Below, piece by piece: positions 43,123-51,024 of a stretch of 64,000 nucleotides of DNA. The stretch comes from DATEHQ01 sp035279525 (GTDB lineage Bacteria > Chloroflexota > Dormibacteria > Dormibacterales > Dormibacteraceae), in contig DATEHQ010000182.1 in NCBI GenBank assembly GCA_035279525.1, positions 1 to 64,000 of the forward strand, in the 5' to 3' direction. Below the pieces are notes generated by a model. That model ran no database searches, had not been told where the DNA came from, and saw only the letters and a list, made by a program, of their open reading frames with translations. A program made the translations under genes and the position numbers. Every line of letters starts with the position of its first letter. Position 1 is the stretch's first letter.

Positions 43123-43953
43123 GTGGCCAAGAACCAGGTTCGCGAATTGCTGCGCGCCCGCCCGAGCGACGGGCGATTTCGGATGGCGGACGTCGACCCG
43201 GATTCGACGCCCGGCCTGAAGAGCCGCAAGCGCGCGCAGAGGGACCTCGCCCGGCACAAGGCCAAGCTCTTCGACCTCCAGGAGCGCCTCTACGCGGAGA
43301 AGAAGCGCTCGCTCCTGGTCGTGCTCCAGGGAATGGACGGCAGCGGCAAGGACGGGACGATCACTCACGTGATCGGGAACCTGAACCCCCAGGGCGTCAG
43401 CATCGCGGCCTTCAAGGCGCCGACGCCTGAGGAGCGCCGGCATGGATTCCTCTGGCGAATCCGCCGGCGGCTGCCCGATCCGGGGTTCGTCGGAATCTTC
43501 AACCGATCTCACTACGAGGACGTCCTCATCGCGCGTGTGCACAGCCTCGCCCCGCCGCAGGTGATCGAGCGGCGCTACGCCATCATCAACCAGTTTGAAA
43601 AGAAGCTCGTCCGTTCCGGCACCAGGATCGTCAAGGTCTGCCTCGACATCTCCTACCAGGAGCAGCGCGCCCGATTCCTGGCGCGCCTGAAGGACCCGGA
43701 CAAGAGGTGGAAGTTCTCCGAGCACGACATCGACGAGCGCGCCTACTGGGACGACTACATGAGCGCGTACAGCACCGCCATCACGAGATGCTCGACCACG
43801 TGGGCGCCCTGGTACGTGGTGCCGGCCAACGACAAGGACTACCGCAACTGGGCGGTGGCACGAATCCTGGTCGAGACCTTCGAGGAGCTGAACCCGCAGT
43901 ACCCGCGGCCGAAGCTGGACATCGCCCGCCTCGAGAAGCGGCTGCTCGCCTGA
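43123..43953 (+). CDS. polyphosphate kinase 2 family protein
   Basis: 276-residue PPK2-family nucleotide/polyphosphate phosphotransferase. VVLQGMDGSGKDGTI is the Walker A, FNRSHYEDVLIARV the Walker B/lid-proximal motif, and WKFSEHDIDERAYWDDY the lid. One domain, class I-like length. The GTG start has a TACACT box seven bases upstream, inside the end of the repeat array, so the array abuts or overlaps the promoter. Confidence 0.85.
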   Translation: MAKNQVRELLRARPSDGRFRMADVDPDSTPGLKSRKRAQRDLARHKAKLFDLQERLYAEKKRSLLVVLQGMDGSGKDGTITHVIGNLNPQGVSIAAFKAPTPEERRHGFLWRIRRRLPDPGFVGIFNRSHYEDVLIARVHSLAPPQVIERRYAIINQFEKKLVRSGTRIVKVCLDISYQEQRARFLARLKDPDKRWKFSEHDIDERAYWDDYMSAYSTAITRCSTTWAPWYVVPANDKDYRNWAVARILVETFEELNPQYPRPKLDIARLEKRLLA

Positions 43954-44043
43954 TCCGCGGGGTGCCGGCTGCAGCCTGCCAACTGCAGGTTTGATACGTT
44001 AAAGAACCGCTAAGAAATTCGCTGGCTTGAGGGAGAAGCTGAA

Positions 44044-45243
44044 ATGAGGCGCATCCGGCTGGTTGCATTTGTGGCGGCGGCGCTGGTCGTCGCGGCCTGC
44101 GGATCCACCGGTGGCGGTGGCGGCGGCAGTTCCTACTCGGGCAAGACGATCAAGCTCGGCGCGATCCTTTCGATCACCGGCGCGGGCGGCGTGTACGGTC
44201 CGCAGAGCCGCGACGGAATGATGCTGGCCGTCAAGCAGATCAACAGCTCCGGTGGCGTCAACGGAGCCACGATCGACCTGACGGTGCTGGACGACACTTC
44301 TGACAAGCCCACGTCGTCGGCGAAGGCACAGACGCTCATCCAGTCCAACCAGGTCCTCGCCCTCCTCGGCCCGACGCTCTCCAACTCAGCGGTCGGTGTG
44401 CACCCGCTGGCCGAGAGCCTGAAGACGCCGATCCTGGCGGTGAGCACCACCGGAATCAACATCGTCCCCGACTGCAACTTCCCCGACACCACACCGTGCA
44501 AATACGTGTTCCGGGACAGCCTGGGCGAGCAGACCGCGATTCCGGACAACATCATGTCCTACGCCGCTGACAAGCACCCCGCGACGGGCGTGCTGCTGGT
44601 GGCGCAGGACGACAAGTTCTCGAGCGACGGCGGGACGATCGTTCAGAACACTGTCGCGAAGTACGGAATCAACCTGCTCAAGACCGTGAAGTTCAGCAAA
44701 ACCGCGGCGGACCTGTCGCCGTATGTGACCCAGGCCGTCGGCCTCCACCCCGACGTGATCTTCATCACGTCGCTGGGCAACATTCCGTCCAAGATCATGA
44801 CCGAGGCCCGCGCGCAGGGCTTCACGGGCCAGTTTCTCGGCGGCAACGGGTTCAACACCGCGGCCGTGTCGAAGGCCGCGGGTCAGGCCGGCATGGGCGC
44901 CCGCAGCGCCAGCGCCTGGTACCTCGGCAACACGTTTCCGTCCAACGCGGACTTCGTCCAGGCTTTCCGCACCCAGTACGGCCACGACCCCGACCAGTTC
45001 GCGGCCCAGGGTTACGCGGGGATCAAGATCATCGCCGACTCGGCCAAGCGCGCCGGCCTTACCTTCAGCGACCTCCCCGGCGACCGGGACAAGCTCAGGG
45101 CGGCGATGGAGACGGTCAACATCCAGACTCCGCTGGGCCCTTTCCAGTTCACGAGCACTCACGACGTCCGGCAGACGGTCTGGGTGATCGCGATGGACGG
45201 TCAGGGCGGGTTCACGCTCGTCCACCAGATCAACCCGAGTTGA
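44044..45243 (+). CDS. livK: branched-chain amino-acid-type ABC substrate-binding lipoprotein
   Basis: 399-residue type I periplasmic-binding protein, lipobox LVVAACG. IKLGAILSITGAGGVYGPQSRDGMMLAVKQIN and the two-lobe pattern are LivK/UrtA-like; ligand specificity cannot be read from sequence. Strong Shine-Dalgarno GAGGGAG before the ATG. First gene of livK-H-M-GF. Confidence 0.85.
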   Translation: MRRIRLVAFVAAALVVAACGSTGGGGGGSSYSGKTIKLGAILSITGAGGVYGPQSRDGMMLAVKQINSSGGVNGATIDLTVLDDTSDKPTSSAKAQTLIQSNQVLALLGPTLSNSAVGVHPLAESLKTPILAVSTTGINIVPDCNFPDTTPCKYVFRDSLGEQTAIPDNIMSYAADKHPATGVLLVAQDDKFSSDGGTIVQNTVAKYGINLLKTVKFSKTAADLSPYVTQAVGLHPDVIFITSLGNIPSKIMTEARAQGFTGQFLGGNGFNTAAVSKAAGQAGMGARSASAWYLGNTFPSNADFVQAFRTQYGHDPDQFAAQGYAGIKIIADSAKRAGLTFSDLPGDRDKLRAAMETVNIQTPLGPFQFTSTHDVRQTVWVIAMDGQGGFTLVHQINPS

Positions 45244-45295
45244 TGGGACGGGGGGACCAAAACGGTCCCCCCACACTCGATGACGTGAGGCGCTG

Positions 45296-46210
45296 ATGGA
45301 CCAGCAGCTCCTCAACGCGATTTTCATCGGATCCATCTACGCGCTCTTCGCGGTCGGCTACACGCTCGTCTTCGGCATCCTCGACATCCTCAACCTCGCG
45401 CACAGCGCGGTGTTCATGCTCGGAGCGGCGGTTGCGTACACCCTGGTGGTGAACCACGGCCAGTCCTTCTGGGTCGCGTGCGCCGTCGCGATCGTGGTGT
45501 CCGCGCTCATGGGCCTCGTGATCGAGCACCTTTGCCTCCGGCCGCTGCGCCGCCGGCGGGCGCCGCCGATCACCGCCCTCATCTCCACGATCGGGCTGGC
45601 GTTGATCATCGTCGCGGCGATCGAGCAGGGCCAGCAGGGCTCGTTCTTCGCCTGGCTGTGGGTCGACGGCCCAAACTCGGTCGCCTTCCCAGCGGGCACG
45701 GTGCCGAACCCGACGTGGCACGTCGGTGACCTGACACTCGAGGCGAGCAAGGTTGCGATCATTCCGCTTTCCATCGTCCTGATGCTCGTGCTCGGCTATG
45801 TGATGCGCTACACGCAGGTCGGGCGAGGGCTGCGCGCCGTGGCCGAGAACCCACGGGCCGCCCGACTCATGGGCGTCGACGTCGATCGGATGATCTCGCT
45901 CACCCTGATCATCTCGTCTGCGCTCGGCGGCCTGGCGGGCATCCTCTTCGGTCTTGCCCTCGGCGACATCAGCCCGTACATCGGGCGTGACAACGTCGAA
46001 GTGCGCGGGCTCGCGGTGATCGTGCTCGGTGGCATGGGCAGCATCCCGGGCGCCGTGATCGGCGGGTACCTCCTCGGTCTGATCGAGGTGTTGGCCCTCG
46101 TCACCCTGGGCAGCAGCGTGCAGGGCGGCATCGCCTTCGCCGCACTTTTCCTGATGCTCGTCCTCCGGCCGCAGGGCCTGTTCGGCACCCGCCTGCGCGA
46201 GCGGATTTGA
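45296..46210 (+). CDS. livH: branched-chain amino-acid ABC permease LivH
   Basis: 304-residue LivH-type permease, about eight helices. IYALFAVGYTLVFGILDILNLAHSAVFMLGA and GRDNVEVRGLAVIVLGGMGSIPGAVIGGYLLG are the family motifs. 52 bases after livK. Confidence 0.87.
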   Translation: MDQQLLNAIFIGSIYALFAVGYTLVFGILDILNLAHSAVFMLGAAVAYTLVVNHGQSFWVACAVAIVVSALMGLVIEHLCLRPLRRRRAPPITALISTIGLALIIVAAIEQGQQGSFFAWLWVDGPNSVAFPAGTVPNPTWHVGDLTLEASKVAIIPLSIVLMLVLGYVMRYTQVGRGLRAVAENPRAARLMGVDVDRMISLTLIISSALGGLAGILFGLALGDISPYIGRDNVEVRGLAVIVLGGMGSIPGAVIGGYLLGLIEVLALVTLGSSVQGGIAFAALFLMLVLRPQGLFGTRLRERI

Positions 46211-46224
46211 GCGAGCGCGCGTAG

Positions 46225-47142
46225 GTGGACTTCTTCATCCAGCTGTTCAGCGACCCGGTGGGTTTCTGGAACTCGCACACCCTGCTGATCGCGCAGATCG
46301 GGATCAATGGCATCCTCGCGACGTCCATGTTCCTGGTCCTCTATTCAGGCCAGCTCTCCCTGGCGGCGCCCGGGTTCATGGCCGTCGGGGCGTACACGTC
46401 GGTCTTGATGAGCCTCTACTGGCACACTCCGCTGGCCCTGGACATCGCGGCCGGTGTGCTGCTCGCGGGTGCTGTGGGTGTGCTGGTCGGGCTGCCGGTG
46501 CTGCGACTCCGTGGCGTTTTTCTGGCCATCGCGACGATCGGCTTCATCGAAGCGCTGCGACTTGGGGTGATCCTCAATGTGCCGATCACCGGCGGAGGAC
46601 TGGGCTTGAAAAACCCCGGCGCGGATCCACTTGGCGGGATCTATCCCATCCTGATCGCGCTGGTGGTGGTCATCTTCGTCGTGTGGCGCCTCACCAAGGG
46701 CCGGCTCGGCCAGGCCTGGGCGGCCATCAGGCAGGACGAGATCGCCGCCCTGAGCCAGGGCATCGACGCTTCGCGCTACAAGATGATCGCTTTCGTGCTC
46801 AGCGCGATGATCGCGGCTTTCGGCGGAGCCCTGGAGGCGCACCTGAACTTTTTCGTCGACCCGGGCGACACGCAGTACGGCGTCACGCGCGCGGTCCAGA
46901 TCCTGACCTTCGCCGTGCTCGGCGGCAGCGGGTTCGTGCTCGGCCCGGTCGTCGGCGCGCTGCTGATCACCCTCCTGCCATGGATCTTCCAGGGCGCAGG
47001 CGTCTACATCAACGTGCTCGCGGGCGCCTTCCTGATCGCGGTGATCGTGTTCCGCCCGCAGGGCATCGTCGGCCGGGGTGGCCTGGCCATCGTGCGCCCG
47101 GCATGGTGGCCTCGGCGAGCGCATGCTCCTTCGCCTGGATGA
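46225..47142 (+). CDS. livM: branched-chain amino-acid ABC permease LivM
   Basis: 305-residue LivM-type permease. ATSMFLVLYSGQLSLAAPGFMAVGAYTSVLM, ATIGFIEALRL, TGGGLGL and AILGGSGFVLGPVVGALLI-like blocks are present. GTG start 14 bases after livH; its end overlaps the fused ATPase gene by 20 bases. Confidence 0.87.
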   Translation: MDFFIQLFSDPVGFWNSHTLLIAQIGINGILATSMFLVLYSGQLSLAAPGFMAVGAYTSVLMSLYWHTPLALDIAAGVLLAGAVGVLVGLPVLRLRGVFLAIATIGFIEALRLGVILNVPITGGGLGLKNPGADPLGGIYPILIALVVVIFVVWRLTKGRLGQAWAAIRQDEIAALSQGIDASRYKMIAFVLSAMIAAFGGALEAHLNFFVDPGDTQYGVTRAVQILTFAVLGGSGFVLGPVVGALLITLLPWIFQGAGVYINVLAGAFLIAVIVFRPQGIVGRGGLAIVRPAWWPRRAHAPSPG

Positions 47143-48691
47143 CCTCCGGCGCCACTTCGGCGGCGTGCATGCCGTCGACGGAGTGTCGCTGGAGGTCGAA
47201 CAGGGGTCGATCTACGGCCTGATCGGACCCAACGGTGCGGGCAAGACCACCCTCGTCAACGTGGTCACGGGCTACGTGCCGCACCAGTCGGGCCATGCGT
47301 GGATCGGGTCCGACGAGCTGACCGGTTTGCGCCCCTACCGCATCGCCGCGCTGGGTGTGGCCCGGACCTTTCAGAACATCCGGCTCTTCAAGGACCTGAC
47401 GGCGGTCGAGAACGTGATGATCGGCATGCACACGCGACGCCGCGACGACACCCTGGCGCAGCTCGCCACCCTTCCGGTGTTCCGGCGCGACCGCCGCGGC
47501 CGCGTGAACGAGGTGCGCCGGCTCATGGAATCGGTCGGGCTCGCGGCTCGTGATATCGGCGAGCGCGCCGCGGGGACACTTCCCTACGGCGACCAGCGCC
47601 GCCTCGAGATCGCTCGCGCATTGGCACTGCAGCCCAAGCTCCTGATCCTCGACGAGCCGGCCGCGGGCATGAACCCGTCCGAGAAGCAAGGCATCCGCGA
47701 GCTGATCGAGCGCCTCAACGCGGAAGGCCTGACCATCCTCCTCATCGACCACGACATGCGCCTGGTCATGGGCGTGTGCCGGCGCGTGGCCGTGCTCAAC
47801 TTCGGTCGCAAGATCGCGGACGGGACCCCGGAGGAGGTCTCCACCGATGCCGGTGTGATCAAGGCCTACCTTGGTTCGGGCGGAGAGCGCGAGGTGCACA
47901 GCGCGCCAGGCGCGAGCGCGGTGGACGAAGCCCCGGTCATGGCGACCGGTGCTTCGCGACGCGGAGCGACCGGTCCGCACGACGCGATCCTCGAAGTGCG
48001 CGACCTGTCAGTCAGCTATGGCGCCGTCAATGCCGTACGTGGCGTGTCACTTCGCGTGGCCAGGGGCGAGGTCGTGGCGCTGATTGGCGCCAACGGAGCG
48101 GGCAAGTCGACGGTCCTCAACGCGCTGTCAGGGTTGATCAGGCCGACGTCGGGGTCGGCGGTGTTCGATGGGCTGGACCTCACCGCGGCCAAGGCGTCGA
48201 GCATCGTGCGGCACGGCCTGGTCCAGGTGCCCGAGGGACGCGAGATCCTCGCCCGTCAGACCGTGCTCGAGAACCTCGAGCTGGCGACCTGGGCCCGCCG
48301 TGATGGTGCCGCCGCAAGGGCTGAGGTGGAGGCCGTGATGAAGCGGTTTCCGATCCTCGGCGAGCGGAGGGGACTCCTCGCCGCGACGCTGTCCGGCGGT
48401 GAGCAGCAGATGCTGGCCATCGCGCGAGGCGTGCTGGCCAGGCCGAGGCTGCTGCTGCTCGACGAGCCGTCGCTCGGGCTGGCACCGCAGATGGTCGACG
48501 AGGTGTTCCGGGTCATCGACGAGATCCACAAGGACGGGACGACCATCCTGCTCGTCGAGCAGAACGCGCTGCGGGCGCTGGCCATCGCGGACCGCGCGTA
48601 CGTGCTCGAGACAGGGCAGATCCAGCTCACCGGGACCGGAGACGAGCTGCTGCACAACCCCGCCGTGAGAAGGGCGTACCTGGGCGGATAA
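47123..48691 (+). CDS. fused LivG-LivF ABC ATPase
   Basis: 522 residues containing both ATPases of the importer in one chain. Residues 1-255 are LivG-like: GPNGAGKTT, NIRLFKDLTAVENVMIG, LPYGDQRRLEIARAL, ILDEPAAGMNP. A 40-residue Ala/Gly/Ser linker (EREVHSAPGASAVDEAPVMA) follows. Residues 292-522 are LivF-like: GANGAGKST, PEGREILARQTVLENLEL, LSGGEQQMLAIAR, LLLDEPSLGLAP. Each half has all nucleotide motifs, though the LivG signature is PYGDQ rather than SGG/SYG. The usual organisation is two separate genes. Confidence 0.88.
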   Translation: MLLRLDDLRRHFGGVHAVDGVSLEVEQGSIYGLIGPNGAGKTTLVNVVTGYVPHQSGHAWIGSDELTGLRPYRIAALGVARTFQNIRLFKDLTAVENVMIGMHTRRRDDTLAQLATLPVFRRDRRGRVNEVRRLMESVGLAARDIGERAAGTLPYGDQRRLEIARALALQPKLLILDEPAAGMNPSEKQGIRELIERLNAEGLTILLIDHDMRLVMGVCRRVAVLNFGRKIADGTPEEVSTDAGVIKAYLGSGGEREVHSAPGASAVDEAPVMATGASRRGATGPHDAILEVRDLSVSYGAVNAVRGVSLRVARGEVVALIGANGAGKSTVLNALSGLIRPTSGSAVFDGLDLTAAKASSIVRHGLVQVPEGREILARQTVLENLELATWARRDGAAARAEVEAVMKRFPILGERRGLLAATLSGGEQQMLAIARGVLARPRLLLLDEPSLGLAPQMVDEVFRVIDEIHKDGTTILLVEQNALRALAIADRAYVLETGQIQLTGTGDELLHNPAVRRAYLGG

Positions 48692-48742
48692 AGGCTCAGC
48701 TCGGAGCTCCCTTCGTTCTGCTGACAGAAAGGGAACAAAAAA

Positions 48743-48771
48743 AGCCCGGGTCCGAAGACCCGGGCTCTTTT
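48743..48771. terminator. bidirectional intrinsic terminator
   Basis: AGCCCGGGTC-CGAA-GACCCGGGCT is a perfect 10-bp stem with a tetraloop. It is followed on the plus strand by CTTTT and on the minus strand by a run of seven T, so it can end both the liv operon and the oppositely oriented cold-shock gene. It is the clearest intrinsic terminator in the window. Confidence 0.9.
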
Positions 48772-48784
48772 CTGGTCTCTGAAA

Positions 48785-48982
48785 TTACAGAGTGCGGACG
48801 CTCTTGGCGCGGGGGCCCTTCGGGCTCGCCTCGACCTCGAACGAAACCTTCTCGCCACCCTGGAGGCTATCGAAGTCGCCCTCGGTGCCGCTGCGGTGGA
48901 AGAAGAATTCCTTACCGTCCTCGGCCGCGATGAAGCCGAAGCCGCGGTCCGAAACCAGTTTCTTGATGGTGCCTGTAGGCAT
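48785..48982 (-). CDS. cold-shock-domain protein
   Basis: 65-residue CspA-type OB-fold RNA chaperone. GTIKKLVSDRGFGFIAAEDGKEFFFHRS contains RNP1 (FGFI) and RNP2 (FFFH). ATG 48982 is preferred to an ATG six bases upstream because AGGAG sits six bases before it. Confidence 0.92.
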   Translation of the reverse strand: MPTGTIKKLVSDRGFGFIAAEDGKEFFFHRSGTEGDFDSLQGGEKVSFEVEASPKGPRAKSVRTL

Positions 48983-49090
48983 TTCCATCTCCTATGTCTC
49001 TCGAACTCAAGGCCAACTCAACTAGCGGGCCTGTTCGAGAAACTGGAGCCTGCAGAGAGCGCCGGCGCTTCGCCGGCTACAGGGAGTATA
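48983..49090 (-). promoter_or_regulatory. putative promoter and leader of the cold-shock gene
   Basis: GGGTATACT (plus-strand 49085-49090 for TATACT) is an extended -10 without clear -35. The resulting leader of about 95 bases contains a GCCGGC-CTTCG-type hairpin near 49055 and ends with AGGAG. Long structured leaders are usual for csp genes; this assignment is tentative. Confidence 0.35.
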
Positions 49091-49122
49091 CCCGGAACGG
49101 CCAAGACCTATTCCCCACCGTT

Positions 49123-50994
49123 TTACCCCACCAGTTCCGAGGCTTTGCCGTGAACTCGCGGGGACCCCTGAACCGCGAGCCTCCTGGCCCGGGATTGGTC
49201 GACCTCCGTCAGGTGCCGTTTGCGCAGGCGAAGGTGCTTCGGTGTGACCTCGAGCAGCTCGTCGTCGGCGAGGAAATCGAGGGACTGCTCGAGGCTCAGC
49301 CGCGACGCCGGCGTGAGACGGACCGAGATGTCGGATGTCGAGGACCGGATGTTGGACTGCTTCTTTTCGCGGCACACGTTGACGCGGATGTCGCCAGGCC
49401 GCTTCTGGATGCCGACGATCATGCCCTCGTACACCTCTTCACCCGGCTCGATGAAGGTCGTCCCGCGTTCCTGCGCGCCCGCGAGACCGAAGGCCAGCGA
49501 CTTCCCGGCCGACGAGGCGGTGAGGGCGCCGTTGCGCTGCTCGCGGAACTCCCCCGCCCACGGCCGGTAACCGATGCCGATCGAGCCCATGAGCCCGTTG
49601 CCCGCCGTCAGGGTGAGGAACGCGTTCCGGAAACCGATCAGGCCGCGCGTCGGTATCAGGTACTCGAGTCGCACGCCGCCGCGTTTGTCGTACACGATCT
49701 CGATCATCTCGCCGCGTCGCTTGCCGAGCGCTTCCGTCACCCCGCCGAGGTATTCCTCGCGCACGTCGACCGTGAGGCGCTCGACCGGCTCCATGCGCTG
49801 GCCGTTGATCACCTTGACGATCGCCTCCGGCCGCGAGACTTCGAACTCGTAACCCTCGCGGCGCATGGTCTCGATCAGCACCGCGAGGTGAAGCTCGCCC
49901 CGGCCGCTGACCAGGAACCGCTCCGCGGCATCCGTGTCCTCCACGTGCAGACCCAGATTCGTGTCGAGCTCCTTGTAGAGGCGCGCGCGGAGCTGTCGCG
50001 TGGTGGAGAACTTGCCTTCGCGTCCTGTGAAAGGCGCGGTGTTGACGCCGAAGGTCATGCGCACCGTGGGCTCGTCGATCTCGATCCGCGGCAGGGGGTC
50101 GGGGGACTCCGGATCCGCAAGAGTGTCGCCGATCGCGATCTCCTCGAGACCGGTCAGCAGGGCGATATCGCCGGCGCTGGCTGCCGGCACCGGTACCCGG
50201 TCCAGCCCCCGATAGAGGAGGACCTGGACCACCCGGACGCGCCGGGCATCTCCTCCGGCGCCGAGCACCGCGACCACGTCGCCGGGCTGCACGCTGCCGC
50301 GGCTGATGCGCCCGATCGCCATCGTGCCGGTGTAGTCGTCGTAGGCGCGGTTCGCGACCAGCATCTGGAAGCCGCCTTCCTGGGCGACCGGCGCGGGAAC
50401 GTGCTCGATGATCGTCTTGAACAGCGGTTCGAGGTCCGGCGACAGGTCGGCCGGGTCCATGCCCGCGCGGCCTTGCTTGGCGATCGCGTACACCACGGGC
50501 GCCTCGAGCTGGTCGGCGTCCTCGGCGAGCTCGAGGAAAAGGTCGTGGACCTTGTCCAGCGCCGCCTTGGGGTCGGCGTTGGCGCGGTCGACCTTGTTGA
50601 TCACGACGACGATCCTCAGCCCGACCTCGAACGCCTTGCGCAGGACAAAGCGCGTCTGGGGCATCGGCCCCTCGGCCGCGTCGACAAGCAAGAGGCAGCC
50701 GTCCGCCATGTTCAGGACCCGCTCGACCTCGCCACCGAAATCGGCGTGGCCCGGAGTGTCGATGATGTTGATCGTCACGTCGCCGTGTCGGATCGACGTG
50801 TTCTTGGCCAGGATCGTGATTCCCTTCTCACGCTCGAGGTCGTTGGTGTCCATGATCAGCGAACCGACCTCCTGGTTCTCCCGGAACGTGTGGCTCTGCT
50901 TGAGCAGCGCGTCGACCAGGGTGGTCTTGCCGTGGTCTACGTGCGCGATGATCGCTACGTTTCGGATGTCGTGCCTGAGGTTGGCCATGGTCAT
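49123..50994 (-). CDS. typA: ribosome-associated GTPase TypA/BipA
   Basis: 623-residue translational GTPase involved in ribosome assembly at low temperature and stress. AIIAHVDHGKTTLVDALL (G1), ILAKNTSI (switch I), DTPGHADFGGEVERVL (G3) and VINKVDR (G4) form the G domain; EF-G-like domains and the BipA-specific C terminus (LIPTRGLIGFRNAFLTLTAGNGLM) follow. Start ATG 50994; an in-frame GTG at 51003 lies five bases from a TATATT box and would make it leaderless. Being next to the cold-shock gene fits a shared cold response. Confidence 0.92.
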   Translation of the reverse strand: MTMANLRHDIRNVAIIAHVDHGKTTLVDALLKQSHTFRENQEVGSLIMDTNDLEREKGITILAKNTSIRHGDVTINIIDTPGHADFGGEVERVLNMADGCLLLVDAAEGPMPQTRFVLRKAFEVGLRIVVVINKVDRANADPKAALDKVHDLFLELAEDADQLEAPVVYAIAKQGRAGMDPADLSPDLEPLFKTIIEHVPAPVAQEGGFQMLVANRAYDDYTGTMAIGRISRGSVQPGDVVAVLGAGGDARRVRVVQVLLYRGLDRVPVPAASAGDIALLTGLEEIAIGDTLADPESPDPLPRIEIDEPTVRMTFGVNTAPFTGREGKFSTTRQLRARLYKELDTNLGLHVEDTDAAERFLVSGRGELHLAVLIETMRREGYEFEVSRPEAIVKVINGQRMEPVERLTVDVREEYLGGVTEALGKRRGEMIEIVYDKRGGVRLEYLIPTRGLIGFRNAFLTLTAGNGLMGSIGIGYRPWAGEFREQRNGALTASSAGKSLAFGLAGAQERGTTFIEPGEEVYEGMIVGIQKRPGDIRVNVCREKKQSNIRSSTSDISVRLTPASRLSLEQSLDFLADDELLEVTPKHLRLRKRHLTEVDQSRARRLAVQGSPRVHGKASELVG

Positions 50995-51008
50995 GGTCGG
51001 CACACGGC

Positions 51009-51016
51009 AATATACG
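51009..51016. promoter_or_regulatory. shared divergent -10 core of typA and the DUF2207 gene
   Basis: AATATACG contains TATACG on the plus strand, eight bases before the ATG at 51025, and TATATT on the minus strand, a short distance before the typA start. The two genes start only 30 bases apart. Confidence 0.45.
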
Positions 51017-51024
51017 TGGCGCGC

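Noticed and set aside
43954..44000. intrinsic terminator after ppk2 (CCTGC/GCAGG stem)
   Set aside because: Only a 5-bp stem with a short T run; too weak to call.
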